Positions 35,552-44,883 of a stretch of DNA of 64,000 bases are shown piece by piece. The first letter of the stretch is position 1. The number at the start of each line of letters is the position of its first letter. Where the stretch lies: NCBI GenBank assembly GCA_002337055.1, contig DDFG01000004.1, forward strand, positions 686,382 to 750,381, in the 5' to 3' direction. This DNA comes from Betaproteobacteria bacterium UBA1934. Lineage in GTDB: Bacteria > Pseudomonadota > Gammaproteobacteria > Burkholderiales > Rhodocyclaceae. The notes beneath the pieces were generated by a model. That model was not told the origin of the DNA. It searched no databases and worked only from the letters and a program-made list of their open reading frames with translations. The translations under genes and the position numbers were made by a program.

Positions 35552-37237
35552 CTACTCGCGCACGTGGATGCGACCGGCCGGCGGTGTCAGCTTCACACCC
35601 TGCCGCGCCAGATAGGCTGCCAGCGCATCTGCATCCTTGCCAACCACAACCCGGTCACGTCCATGCCGGAAACCGGGATAACGGTCGCCACCTTCCGCCA
35701 GATAACCATTGACGGCAATCCTGTAGTCCCGCTCGGCTTGCAGCGGCTGGCCGTTGACGCGGATGTCGGTAATCGAGGACCCCGCTCCCGCCGTCCACGT
35801 GTAGGTCAGTCCGGCCGAGGGCAACAGCAGGCGGCCCCGCCCGCCATCGGCGCTCGCCTGCGCTGCGAGCAGTGCCTGCACTTCGCGGCCGCTCAGGGTC
35901 ATCACCACGACTTCGTTGCCAAACGGCTGACAGGCATAGACATCGCCCAGGGTGACCTTGGGCGATGGCGCGCCGTTCCCGACCAGATCGGTGCGTATAC
36001 CACCCGCATTCATCAAGGCAAAATCCACCGGGCCCGACTGACGGGCGAATTCCGCCTGGGCATCGGCGATTACGCCCGACAGCGGCGAATCGGCAAACCC
36101 TTCGAAGGCACGACGCGAAAGGGCAAAGGGCAATTGCGTGACGACTCGATCGCGTACCGGCGCGACCCGCCGACCCACTTCCTCGACCAGCGCCTGCGCG
36201 GCCGGATCGGCCGGCCAGGCCCGCTGGTCGACCAGATGATTCTCTGCCTCCGCCCGCGTCACCGCGCCGCTGGCCGGGTCAATGGCAAGACGCACAGCCG
36301 TCACATAGGCGCCGTAGCTTTGCCCCTGCACCACCAGATGCGAGCCGACGCGACAGGTGTAGGCCTGATGCGTATGCGCCGAGAACACCACCGATACGGC
36401 CTTGTCGAGACGCTGGGCGATATCGATGATCGGCCCCGCAAACCCGTCGCAACGGTAGGTCGGATCGTTGGCCGCCCCCCGGAACATGCCGCCATCATGA
36501 ATCAGCGCGACAATGGCATGCACGCCTTTCCGGCGGATCTCGGGTACCAGCCGGTTGATGGCGACGGCCTCATCCTCAAATTCAAGGTCGCGCACACCGT
36601 TCGGCGCCACCAGCGACGGCGTCGAAGTGGTCACTGCCCCCACAAAGGCCACCCGTACGCCTGCGACTTCGCGGATCACATAGGGCGGCAACCAGGGTCG
36701 TCCAGTGCGTTTGTCGATGATGTTGGCGGCAATATAATCAAAACGCGCGCCGGCAAAGCCAGGCCAGGTACAGCCGCGCTCCGCACAGCGCCCGGCGATC
36801 TGGTCGCGGAACACGCGAGCGCCCTTGTCGAGTTCGTGATTGCCGATCACAGAGACGCTCATGCCCAGTTCGCCAAGTGCCGCCAGCGTCGGCTGATCTT
36901 CGAGCAGCGCCGAATCGACCGGCGAAGCGCCGATCAGGTCGCCCACGCCGACCACCAGATGATCCGGGTAACGCTGCCGCAGCGCCTTGACCGCGGTCGC
37001 TACATGCGCGTAGCCGCCCGCCGGCACGGCTTCATCGACGCCCGCCGCGTTCTTGCGATGAGCAGTGTAGGGAGTCGGCCGCGAGGCTTGCAAATTGCCG
37101 TGAAAATCGTTGAGCGCCAGCAGCACCACCTCCTTGCTGGCCGCCCCGTCTGCGACCGTTTTGGACGGCGATTGCCCGCAGCCGGAAACGCCCATGACGA
37201 TGGCAGCGACCAGCCCCCACATGCTCCGAATTCCCAT
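35552..37237 (-). CDS. 5'-nucleotidase/metallophosphatase lipoprotein
   Basis: A 561-residue UshA-like enzyme. ATG 37237 is chosen for its SD AGGGG seven bases upstream; the lipobox 'VSGC' lies about 20 residues in. Metallophosphatase motifs: 'ALNDFHGNLQ' (DxH), 'VVGVGDLIGAS' (GD), 'IGNHELDKG' (GNHE) and 'VVFSAHTHQAY' (HTH ligand). The C-terminal 5_nucleotid_C domain shows 'MNAGGIRTDLVG' and 'GDVYACQPFGNEVVVMTLSG'. A second enzyme of the same family lies at 25.4 kb. It should hydrolyse extracytoplasmic nucleotides. Confidence 0.92.
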   Translation of the reverse strand: MGIRSMWGLVAAIVMGVSGCGQSPSKTVADGAASKEVVLLALNDFHGNLQASRPTPYTAHRKNAAGVDEAVPAGGYAHVATAVKALRQRYPDHLVVGVGDLIGASPVDSALLEDQPTLAALGELGMSVSVIGNHELDKGARVFRDQIAGRCAERGCTWPGFAGARFDYIAANIIDKRTGRPWLPPYVIREVAGVRVAFVGAVTTSTPSLVAPNGVRDLEFEDEAVAINRLVPEIRRKGVHAIVALIHDGGMFRGAANDPTYRCDGFAGPIIDIAQRLDKAVSVVFSAHTHQAYTCRVGSHLVVQGQSYGAYVTAVRLAIDPASGAVTRAEAENHLVDQRAWPADPAAQALVEEVGRRVAPVRDRVVTQLPFALSRRAFEGFADSPLSGVIADAQAEFARQSGPVDFALMNAGGIRTDLVGNGAPSPKVTLGDVYACQPFGNEVVVMTLSGREVQALLAAQASADGGRGRLLLPSAGLTYTWTAGAGSSITDIRVNGQPLQAERDYRIAVNGYLAEGGDRYPGFRHGRDRVVVGKDADALAAYLARQGVKLTPPAGRIHVRE

Positions 37238-37356
37238 ACCCATTCCCCTGCCTGATCCCTGCGCAAGCCCATCCCGCGCCGATACGCGCACTTTAGCGCG
37301 CCCGCTTTCACATTGCATGTCGGTTTCATTTCAGGCACATGACAGTCGGCCCGCAG

Positions 37357-38145
37357 TCAATGGCGGCCTTGCAGCAGTTCGGCCACGTAGCGCCCCGGAA
37401 TCGCATAGGTAATTCCGGAGGGGTGGCTCAACGCTGCCTCCTTGCTGCCCTTGACGAAAACCATGTTGATGACAGCCAACACTTCGCCGGTTTCGGGATC
37501 GAACACCGGCCCGCCGCTATTGCCGGGGTAGGCGGTGGCATCCAGTTGAAAAATGTCGAAACTGCCCTCTTTGGCACGGCGAATCGAGGTCGGGCTAAGT
37601 TGCCGCGCATTGCCGGTGGGCAATACGATGGGCGTGATGGAAGAGACAATCCCGCGATGGGTCACCGGCGAAAAACCCAGCGCGCCGCCGATCGGAAAGC
37701 CGGTAAAAGCAATGGCCTGCCCCTCGCGCACGCCGGCGCTGTCGCGCAACGTCAGGCGGGGTACAGGCGTCCCCTCAAAGCGCACCAGGGCAAGATCGTG
37801 GGTGGTATCGAGCGCCAGAATTTTGGCACGGCGCATCTGCCACTCACCTGCCTGGCGAACCTGCACCACCAGTTCTCCCGGTGGCGCCCCCGAATTGCCT
37901 GCCGCCTTTTGCTCGGCCTCGGCCGCCGCCACCTGGGCAGCCACCACATGGGCATTGGTCGCCACCACATTGCCATCGCCAATCACAAACCCCGTGCCAC
38001 GCAGCACATATTGTGGGCTGCCCAGGACATTGAAGCTCCCGAGCATGACGATCGAGGGTTTGATCTTTTCAATCGTCTCCGCCAGATCGGCCCATGTCGT
38101 ACCGCTGAATGCGCAGGCCAGCAGCCATCCGATGATCCGCCACAC
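37357..38145 (-). CDS. Exported trypsin-like serine protease
   Basis: A 262-residue S1/DegP-like protease without a PDZ domain. GTG 38145 is chosen because AAGGAG stands seven bases upstream and the product then opens with a clean signal peptide (to 'GTTWA'). An in-frame ATG at 38184 has no SD. The catalytic triad is visible: His in 'ATNAHVVAAQ', Asp in 'DTTHDLALVRFEG', Ser in 'YPGNSGGPVFDPETG'. Probable periplasmic or secreted protease; target unknown. Confidence 0.88.
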   Translation of the reverse strand: MWRIIGWLLACAFSGTTWADLAETIEKIKPSIVMLGSFNVLGSPQYVLRGTGFVIGDGNVVATNAHVVAAQVAAAEAEQKAAGNSGAPPGELVVQVRQAGEWQMRRAKILALDTTHDLALVRFEGTPVPRLTLRDSAGVREGQAIAFTGFPIGGALGFSPVTHRGIVSSITPIVLPTGNARQLSPTSIRRAKEGSFDIFQLDATAYPGNSGGPVFDPETGEVLAVINMVFVKGSKEAALSHPSGITYAIPGRYVAELLQGRH

Positions 38146-38286
38146 TTGCGAACTCCTTTTTCGCAACCGGTATCCAGCAAACATAACATGCTTTGCGGCA
38201 CCACCGTGTCAACCGGACACAGGTCGCCTTGGTGATAGCCCCGAAAGCGTCCGGAATGTCGATAAAAAAAGCGACACATACCCTAA

Positions 38287-38825
38287 TCGAGACAAACAAT
38301 TGTTGCGGTCTTTGCGAAGACACAAAAGGGCGCGGACGAAATCGTCACCAAGGCTGGCGGCCTTTCACCCCGGATTCACCGGGTTCTGACCTTTGTCGAC
38401 GGCAAGCGCAGCGTCGACGATTTGCGCGGCATATTGCAGGCGGACGATTTGCAGCACACGCCAGGGCTGCTCGAAGAAGCTGGCTATATTGAATACCGTC
38501 AGGTCGATACCGCCACACCGGGCGCCGCCACCCAGCCGGCCGCGCCGGCGCTGGCGGTCACCGCTTTCGGCGAACTACCGGCCATGCATGACCCAGTGCG
38601 TTTCCAGTTGGCAAAAAATTTCATGGTCAATACGCTGAACGCATTTGTCGGCACACTTGGCACCAGTTCATTGCTGGATCGCATCGAAATGGCAAACGAC
38701 CACGTCCCGTTGCGTGCGCTGTTCAACGAATGGTTCCGCGCTATCACCATGTCGCGGACGGCCGTCGCGAAGCCGAGGCCCTGCGCTCAGAATTGCTGGT
38801 TGTGATCCAGCACGACTCAGATTGA
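38287..38825 (+). pseudogene. Frameshifted hypothetical gene
   Basis: The central frame (38287 to 38805) reads 'VFAKTQKGADEIVTKAGGLS', 'RVLTFVDGKRSVDDLRGILQ' and 'LLEEAGYIEYR', a family I recall as common hypothetical proteins in betaproteobacteria (KTxKG...LxPRxRxVLxxVDGKR). It lacks any ATG, GTG or TTG start before the conserved part; the frame opens after a TAA at 38284. At the other end 'NEWFRAITMSR' continues out of frame as TAVAKP..., whereas one base added near 38754-38758 restores 'DGRREAEALRSELLVVIQ', a natural ending, to 38825. Two breaks suggest decay, though sequencing error cannot be excluded. Confidence 0.65.
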
Positions 38826-39383
38826 CGAGGCGGCGCGCGCCGCCTGATCGTAGCGACCAGAGAGGGTGCGCAGCAAACGGGCCAGTTCGCCGATGTGCGC
38901 GTTTTCGTCCGCATCGCCTGAAAATCCCGGCATCAGACAGGCTTCTCTCACCTCGCGGTAGCGTTCGCAAAGCGCCCTACCAGCGTCGGTGGTTGACCAG
39001 AACACTTCCTTGCCGCGCCGCGCACCGCTGACCAGTCCCAGCCGGGCGAGCTTCTTGAGCGCATAGGAAACGACGTGCGTGTCTTCGATGTTGAGCACGA
39101 AGCAAATATCCGCGAGCTTCTTTTCCCGTGCGCGATGATTCACGTGGTGCACCACCAGCACTTCGGTTTCGGTCATGTCCTTGACCCCGGCTGCGGCCAT
39201 GCAGCGAATCATCCAGCGCCCGAAGGCATGGCTGCCGATAATGAGCCCGAACTCGAATTCCGAGAGGTCAGGGCTCTTTTCCGACACCAGATGCTGCGAA
39301 GAGACGATACGACCGACATCGCCGGCGGGTTGATCCGCGTCGGCGGCGAGCCGTCCGGCCGGAGCGGGGGGATTCTTTTGCAT
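38817..39383 (-). CDS. MarR-type winged-helix regulator
   Basis: A 188-residue protein with a MarR-like winged HTH (about 65-150: 'MTETEVLVVHHVNHRAREKK', 'ADICFVLNIEDTHVVSYALK', 'RRGKEVFWSTTDAGRAL'). It is divergent from the TRAP/pxp operon with a 150-base gap containing a perfect TTGAC-N5-GTCAA repeat, so it probably represses that operon and itself until the imported substrate or a product binds. Confidence 0.85.
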   Translation of the reverse strand: MQKNPPAPAGRLAADADQPAGDVGRIVSSQHLVSEKSPDLSEFEFGLIIGSHAFGRWMIRCMAAAGVKDMTETEVLVVHHVNHRAREKKLADICFVLNIEDTHVVSYALKKLARLGLVSGARRGKEVFWSTTDAGRALCERYREVREACLMPGFSGDADENAHIGELARLLRTLSGRYDQAARAASSI

Positions 39384-39425
39384 GAGGGTAGTCCTGGAGA
39401 GTAGAAGCCGGATTCCAGCGATTTA

Positions 39426-39440
39426 TTGACGATTTGTCAA
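39426..39440. promoter_or_regulatory. Probable MarR operator
   Basis: Perfect inverted repeat TTGAC-GATTT-GTCAA. The left arm doubles as a possible -35 hexamer (TTGACG) for the TRAP operon, with a weak TAGCGT 17 bases on, so a bound dimer would block the polymerase. It lies midway between the divergent MarR gene and dctP. Confidence 0.65.
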
Positions 39441-39533
39441 CGAACTGCTAGCGTTGAAGCGCTTCCCGGTACCTCCCTCTTTGCCGACCCCACGCGGCCA
39501 CCCTCCACCCCTCGCCACAGGAGAGTCACGTCC

Positions 39534-40502
39534 ATGAAAACCCGCCTCCACATTCTCTTTGCCGCCCTTGGCCTGGTATCCGCCTCGGCCTTCGCCCAGA
39601 CCAAGTGGGACATGCCCACGCCCTACCCCGCCACCAACTTCCACACCGAAAACATTGTGCAATTCGCGGCGGACGTTGAGAAAGGCAGCGCCGGCAAGCT
39701 GAAGATCACCGTGCACAACAATGGTTCGCTGTTCAAGGCCAACGAGATCAAGCGCGCCATCCAGGGCGGGCAGGCTCAGATCGGCGAGATCATCCTCTCC
39801 GGTTACACCAACGAAGATCCCATTTTCGGCACCGATGGCGTGCCTTTCCTCGCCACATCGTATGCCGAAGCCAAGAAACTCTGGATCGCGCAAAAGCCGG
39901 TGATGGAGGCGCACCTTGCCAAACAGGGCATCAAACTGCTGTACTCCGTACCGTGGCCGCCGCAAGGTATTTTCTCGGCCAAGCCCATCGCCGCAGCCAC
40001 CGACCTGAAGGGCGTCAAATGGCGCGCCTACAATCCACAGACCTCGCGCATCGCCGAATTGGTGGGCGCGCAGCCGGTCACGATCCAGGCCGCCGAACTG
40101 TCGCAAGCGCTGGCCACCGGCGCCGTTTCCGCCTTTATGACATCGAGCGCCACCGGCTACGACAGCAAGGTGTGGGAACAGGTCAAGTTCTACTACGACG
40201 CACAAGCCTGGTTGCCGAAAAACGCCGTGTTGGTCTCGCAAAAGGCTTTCGACGGACTCGACAAGCCGACCCAGGACGCGGTTCTGAAGGCCGCCGCCGC
40301 CGCCGAGGAACGCGGCTGGAAGCTGAGCGAGGAAAAAACCCGCTTCTACATGGCTGAACTCACCAAAAACGGCATGAAGGTCGAACCGCCCGCCGCCGCC
40401 CTCAAGGCCGATCTCAAGAAAGTGGGCGACACCATGATCGCGGAATGGCTGAAAGCCGCCGGCGCCGAAGGCAAGACCATTTACGACGCCTACAAGAAAT
40501 AA
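39534..40502 (+). CDS. TRAP transporter substrate-binding protein DctP
   Basis: A 322-residue periplasmic binding protein with a signal peptide (cleavage after 'VSASAFA') and DctP-family features: 'NEIKRAIQGGQAQIGEI', 'VKWRAYNPQTSRIAELVGAQ' (with the Arg that binds the carboxylate of the substrate) and 'ELSQALATGAVSAFMTSS'. SD AGGAGA before ATG 39534. First gene of a dctPQM-pxpBCA operon, so the ligand may be 5-oxoproline or a related lactam/organic acid. Confidence 0.93.
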   Translation: MKTRLHILFAALGLVSASAFAQTKWDMPTPYPATNFHTENIVQFAADVEKGSAGKLKITVHNNGSLFKANEIKRAIQGGQAQIGEIILSGYTNEDPIFGTDGVPFLATSYAEAKKLWIAQKPVMEAHLAKQGIKLLYSVPWPPQGIFSAKPIAAATDLKGVKWRAYNPQTSRIAELVGAQPVTIQAAELSQALATGAVSAFMTSSATGYDSKVWEQVKFYYDAQAWLPKNAVLVSQKAFDGLDKPTQDAVLKAAAAAEERGWKLSEEKTRFYMAELTKNGMKVEPPAAALKADLKKVGDTMIAEWLKAAGAEGKTIYDAYKK

Positions 40503-40506
40503 GCCG

Positions 40507-41031
40507 ATGAAGCGCGCTCTCGATGTGGTCTACGGCGCCGCTGCCTGGGCGGCGGCGCTGTTCATGATCGGCACGCTGGCCATGATCCTGCTCTCGGTCG
40601 GTGGCCGCCTGTTCGACTTTCACGTGCGCGGCACCGACGCCTACGCCGGCTATTGCATGGCCGCCGCCGCGTTTCTGGCGCTCGCCCATACCTTCAAACG
40701 CGGCGAGCACATTCGCGTCACGCTGATCCTCGACACGCTTTCGCGGCGCGCGCCCGGCGCCCATCGCGCCCTGGAAATCTGGTGCCATGGCAGCGGCCTG
40801 CTGCTAGCTGGCCTGCTGGCCTGGTTCGCCTCCAGGCTGGTCTGGCAATCCTTTCAGTTCAACGACATTTCCCAGGGCAACGACGCCACACCATTGTGGA
40901 TTCCGCAGCTCGGCATGGCGATCGGCAGTGTGGTCTTTCTGGTGGCCATGGCCGAGAACCTTGTCGCCGTCCTGCGCGGTCACCATCTGCGTCACCGCGA
41001 CCCCGACGCCGAACCGGTCAGGAGCGAATGA
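40507..41031 (+). CDS. TRAP transporter small permease DctQ
   Basis: A 174-residue protein with four membrane helices (about 10-30, 48-63, 95-116, 135-157) of the DctQ family ('YAGYCMAAAAFLALAHTFKR' with the conserved 'GEHIRV' loop after the second helix). It partners with the large permease. Four bases after dctP; its stop overlaps the dctM start. Confidence 0.93.
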   Translation: MKRALDVVYGAAAWAAALFMIGTLAMILLSVGGRLFDFHVRGTDAYAGYCMAAAAFLALAHTFKRGEHIRVTLILDTLSRRAPGAHRALEIWCHGSGLLLAGLLAWFASRLVWQSFQFNDISQGNDATPLWIPQLGMAIGSVVFLVAMAENLVAVLRGHHLRHRDPDAEPVRSE

Positions 41032-42329
41032 TGGATCTGCTCATTACCCTTGCCCTCATCGTCTTTCTCTTCATCCTGCTCGGTAGCGGCCTGTGGATCG
41101 GCCTTGCACTGCTCGGCGTCGGCTGGCTCGGCATGGAAATGTTCACCGCCCGCCCGGCCGGCGACGCCATGGCCGTCACCATCTGGGGCTCCAGTTCTTC
41201 CTGGACATTGACGGCCCTCCCCATGTTTCTCTGGATGGGCGAAATCCTGTTTCGCACCAAGCTTTCCGAAGACATGTTCAAAGGCCTGGCGCCCTGGCTG
41301 GAAAAGCTGCCCGGCCGCCTGCTGCATACCAACGTGATCGGCTGCACCATCTTCGCCGCCGTTTCCGGCTCTTCCGCCGCCACCTGCGCCACCATCGGCA
41401 AAATCACTCTGCCCGAGCTGCAAAAAAGGGGCTACCCCGAGGCAATCACGGTCGGCACACTGGCCGGCGCCGGTACGCTGGGCCTCTTGATTCCGCCGTC
41501 GATCATCATGATCGTCTATGGCGTCGCGGCCGAGGTCTCCATCGCCAAGCTGTTCATTGGCGGCGTGCTGCCGGGGCTGATGCTGGCGATCCTGTTCATG
41601 GGCTGGATCGTCGTCTGGGCGCTGATGAACCCCGACGCCGTGCCGCCGATCTCCGAACACACTACCTTCGCGCAGAAAATCCATGCCTCGCGCCACCTGA
41701 TTCCAGTGGTGCTGCTGATCGGTCTGGTGCTCGGCTCCATCTACGTCGGTATCGCCACCGCCACCGAAGCCGCCGCGCTCGGCGTGGTCGGCAGCCTGAT
41801 CCTGGCCGCGCTGCAAGGCTCGCTTTCCTGGCGCACCTTCCGCGAAAGCCTGCTGGGCGCCACCCGCCTCTACTGCATGATCGCGCTGATCCTCGCCGGC
41901 TCGTCGTTCCTGACCCTCTCCATGGGCTATCTCGGGCTACCCCGCCACCTCGCGGAATGGATAGGCGGACTGGGCCTGACCCCGCTCTGGCTGCTTTTCG
42001 GACTGATGATCTTCTACATCATCCTGGGTTGCTTCCTTGACGGCATCTCGATGGTGGTACTGACCATTGGCGTCATCCAGCCGACCATCGAAGCTGCGGG
42101 CATCGATCCGATCTGGTTCGGCATCTTCCTCGTGGTCGTCGTCGAAATGGCGCAGATCACGCCGCCAGTCGGCTTCAACCTCTTCGTGCTGCAAGGCATG
42201 ACCGAGCGGCAGATCACCTGGATCGCCCGTCAGGCGTTGCCCGCCTTCATGCTGATGATGGCGGCGGTGGGCCTGCTCTATGTGGTACCCGAACTGGTCA
42301 CCTGGCTGCCGCAACGGATGGTTGTCTAG
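41031..42329 (+). CDS. TRAP transporter large permease DctM
   Basis: A 432-residue Na+-coupled transport subunit with about 12 hydrophobic segments and DctM signatures: 'VIGCTIFAAVSGSSAATCAT', 'LAGAGTLGLLIPPSIIMIVY', 'EMAQITPPVGFNLFVLQGM'. ATG 41031 is six bases after an SD GGAG; the ATG three bases earlier is too close to it. Completes the TRAP transporter. Confidence 0.94.
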   Translation: MDLLITLALIVFLFILLGSGLWIGLALLGVGWLGMEMFTARPAGDAMAVTIWGSSSSWTLTALPMFLWMGEILFRTKLSEDMFKGLAPWLEKLPGRLLHTNVIGCTIFAAVSGSSAATCATIGKITLPELQKRGYPEAITVGTLAGAGTLGLLIPPSIIMIVYGVAAEVSIAKLFIGGVLPGLMLAILFMGWIVVWALMNPDAVPPISEHTTFAQKIHASRHLIPVVLLIGLVLGSIYVGIATATEAAALGVVGSLILAALQGSLSWRTFRESLLGATRLYCMIALILAGSSFLTLSMGYLGLPRHLAEWIGGLGLTPLWLLFGLMIFYIILGCFLDGISMVVLTIGVIQPTIEAAGIDPIWFGIFLVVVVEMAQITPPVGFNLFVLQGMTERQITWIARQALPAFMLMMAAVGLLYVVPELVTWLPQRMVV

Positions 42330-42336
42330 GCTGGTC

Positions 42337-42990
42337 ATGGAGCCGCACGTGCTTGATCTGGGCGACGGCGCGCTGACGCTTGAATTCGGCGAGGAGATCG
42401 ATCTCGCCGTCAGCCAGCGCGTCACGGCCGCCGCCGCCGCAGTGAGGAAGCTCGCCTTGCCCGGCGTCACCGACGTGGTGCCGACCTGGCGTTCGCTGAC
42501 TGTGCATTTCGACCCGCTGCGGTTGCCCCGCGAGCACCTCGCCGCAGCACTGACGGCGCTGCCGGATGCCCCCGACGATGACCGCACCGCGAGTGAATGG
42601 ACATTGCCCACCGTCTTTGGTGGCAAACACGGTCCCGATCTTGCGGCTGTCGCCGCCGCCACCGGACGCGGGCCTGGCGAAATCATCGAAACGATGTGCG
42701 CGATTCCTTTCCGCGTCTTTCTGATCGGCTTTCTGCCCGGTTTTCCCTACATGGGCGAATTGCCGACATGGCTGCGCCTGCCGCGCCTGGTCACCCCGCG
42801 CACGGCGGTGCCTGCTGGCAGTGTCGCCATCGCAGGAGCACAGGCGGCGGTCTACCCGTGGCAAAGTCCGGGGGGATGGCATCTGCTCGGCCATACCGCC
42901 ACGCCCCTGTTCAACCCTGCCGACACCGCTCGTCCCGCGCTGCTGGCACCGGGCGACACCGTGCGCTTTGTGGCCGTCAATCATGCTTGA
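42337..42990 (+). CDS. pxpB: 5-oxoprolinase subunit PxpB
   Basis: A 217-residue KipI/PxpB-family protein (carboxyltransferase domain, subdomains C and D). Recognisable are 'FLPGFPYMGELP', 'RLVTPRTAVPAGSVAIAGAQ' and 'VYPWQSPGGWHLLGHT'. With PxpC and PxpA it cleaves 5-oxoproline to glutamate with ATP. It starts 7 bases after dctM and overlaps pxpC. Confidence 0.93.
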   Translation: MEPHVLDLGDGALTLEFGEEIDLAVSQRVTAAAAAVRKLALPGVTDVVPTWRSLTVHFDPLRLPREHLAAALTALPDAPDDDRTASEWTLPTVFGGKHGPDLAAVAAATGRGPGEIIETMCAIPFRVFLIGFLPGFPYMGELPTWLRLPRLVTPRTAVPAGSVAIAGAQAAVYPWQSPGGWHLLGHTATPLFNPADTARPALLAPGDTVRFVAVNHA

Positions 42991-44002
42991 GGTGCTGTCC
43001 GCGCCTGCGCTGGCGACCGTTCAGGATCTCGGCCGCCCCGGTTTTCGCCATCTCGGCGTGCCGCTTTCCGGCGCGCTCGACCCCGTGGCGCTACGGCTCG
43101 CCAACGGCCTGCTCGACAATCCATCCGAAGCCGCCGCGCTGGAATGGCGGCTGGTCGGTCCGGCTCTGCGGGCCCTTGCGCCGGTGCGCCTGGCGTTCGC
43201 CCATGCCACCGCCCGCCTGCGCCGTCTCGATGGCAGAGAGGAAATCTGCCCGGCCTGGCAAACGGTGCAACTCGGGCACGGCGACGAGATTCGCCTTGGC
43301 GCGCCGCAAGCCGGCGTGGCCTATATGGCCGTTGCCGGAGGCGTCGACGTGCCGCTTGTGCTGGGCAGCCGCGCCACCTACCTCCGTGCCCATCTTGGCG
43401 GCCTGCACGGCCGCATCCTGCACACCGGCGACACGCTGCCGATCGCCCTCGCCTGTCAACGACCGCAACCCCCCATGGCACTCGACCCCGGTGAGCTGTT
43501 CGCCGACCATGGCCCCATTCGCGTTCTGCCCGGCCCGCAGGCGCACCACTTCGACGACGCGGCGCTGGAGCGCTTTTTCAGCGAAACCTACACTGTCGGC
43601 GCCGAAGCCGACCGCATGGGTCTGCGCCTTGCCGGGCCGCCGCTGACGCACAATGCGCGTGGCGCCGACATTGTCTCGGACGGCGTAACGCCCGGCGCCG
43701 TACAGGTGCCCGCCGACGGCACGCCCATCGTGTTACTGGCGGATTGCCAGACGGTAGGCGGCTACTCCAAGATCGCCACGGTCATCCGCGCCGACCTGCC
43801 GCGCCTTGGCCGTCTGCTGCCCGGCGCCACACTGCGCTTCGAGCGGACAAACCCCACCGGCGCGGCGAGCGCGCTGCGTGAACAGGAAACCCGCATCGCC
43901 GCCACCCTTGCTGCGAAGGCCCCCCCGCACGAGGCGGGCGTCATCGATCTGGCGGCTCTCTATGCCGCCAACCTTGTAGACGGAGTCGTGTATGCCCGCT
44001 GA
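42983..44002 (+). CDS. pxpC: 5-oxoprolinase subunit PxpC
   Basis: A 339-residue KipA/PxpC-family protein (carboxyltransferase subdomains A and B). Signature segments are 'ATVQDLGRPGFRHLGVPLSG', 'ANGLLDNP', 'AVAGGVDVPLVLGSRATYL' and 'QTVGGYSKIATVI'. ATG 42983 lies inside the end of pxpB (8-base overlap). Forms the catalytic complex with PxpB. Confidence 0.93.
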   Translation: MLEVLSAPALATVQDLGRPGFRHLGVPLSGALDPVALRLANGLLDNPSEAAALEWRLVGPALRALAPVRLAFAHATARLRRLDGREEICPAWQTVQLGHGDEIRLGAPQAGVAYMAVAGGVDVPLVLGSRATYLRAHLGGLHGRILHTGDTLPIALACQRPQPPMALDPGELFADHGPIRVLPGPQAHHFDDAALERFFSETYTVGAEADRMGLRLAGPPLTHNARGADIVSDGVTPGAVQVPADGTPIVLLADCQTVGGYSKIATVIRADLPRLGRLLPGATLRFERTNPTGAASALREQETRIAATLAAKAPPHEAGVIDLAALYAANLVDGVVYAR

Positions 44003-44765
44003 AAAACGCATCAACCTGAACGCCGACCTCGGCGAGAGCTTTGGAGCCTGGAAAATGGGCGACGACGATGCGTTGCTCGATGCGGTCGCTTCCGCCAACC
44101 TCGCCTGCGGTTTTCATGCCGGCGATCCTGACACCATGCGCCGCACCGTTCGCGCCGCCATGGCAAGGGGCGTCAGCCTGGGCGCCCACCCGAGTTACGC
44201 CGACCTGCAAGGATTCGGGCGTCGGGCCATTCCATTGAGCCTGCTGGAGATCGAAAATCTGGTCGCGTACCAGATCGGGGCGCTGGCCGGTATCGCAACG
44301 CTGGAAGGCGGCCGCGTCAGCCATGTCAAGCCGCATGGCGCCCTGAACAACCTAGCCTGCGCCGACCGCCGCACTGCCGACGCCATCTGCCGGGCGATTC
44401 GAGCAGTCGATCCAGCGCTCGTCCTGCTCGCCCCGGCAGCCTCGGAGCTGCTCGCTGCGGGCGACGCGGCGGGTTTGCCCACCGTTGCCGAGATCTTTGC
44501 CGACCGCGCCTACCAGGACGATGGCCAGCTCGTCCCGCGTCATTTGTCCGGCGCCGTGTTGCACGGCGCCGCCTGCCTGGGCCATGTGCAGACCATGCTC
44601 GACGCCGGCGCCCTGATCGCCCAGTCGGGCAAACGGATTCCCGCCGCCATCGGCAGCATCTGCGTACATGGCGACGGCGCCGACAGCGTGGCCGTGGCCC
44701 GCCGCCTTCGTGCCGTACTGGAAGCCGCCGGCTGGCGCATCGTACCGCTGCCAGATCTGGCTTGA
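43992..44765 (+). CDS. pxpA: 5-oxoprolinase subunit PxpA (LamB/YcsF family)
   Basis: A 257-residue LamB/YcsF protein with the family start 'INLNADLGESFGAWKMGDDD', 'SANLACGFHAGDP', 'GAHPSYADLQGFGRR' and 'VKPHGALNNLA'. It overlaps pxpC by 11 bases. Last gene of the TRAP-pxp operon. Confidence 0.94.
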   Translation: MPAEKRINLNADLGESFGAWKMGDDDALLDAVASANLACGFHAGDPDTMRRTVRAAMARGVSLGAHPSYADLQGFGRRAIPLSLLEIENLVAYQIGALAGIATLEGGRVSHVKPHGALNNLACADRRTADAICRAIRAVDPALVLLAPAASELLAAGDAAGLPTVAEIFADRAYQDDGQLVPRHLSGAVLHGAACLGHVQTMLDAGALIAQSGKRIPAAIGSICVHGDGADSVAVARRLRAVLEAAGWRIVPLPDLA

Positions 44766-44883
44766 CCTGCTTCCCCGCCGCCCCGAGAATGCGCCGCTGA
44801 GGATTCGGCCTGGCGCAACCAAAGCGCGTATCCGGATATCTCAATTCGCTTGATCGAACCCAATGCCTGTTCCGGATATATTG

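Noticed and set aside
35513..37255. Long plus-strand ORF (580 codons)
   Set aside because: Antisense of the nucleotidase gene, whose catalytic motifs and lipobox are clear; the plus-strand product is His/Arg/Gln-rich without any domain.
39366..39383. GG-N10-GC element on the plus strand before the TRAP operon
   Set aside because: The -24 part is a run of G and the element lies inside the MarR gene start; too weak.
44811..44826. GG-N10-GC element before the second TonB receptor
   Set aside because: Good TGGCGC but the -12 element is AAAGC rather than TTGC.
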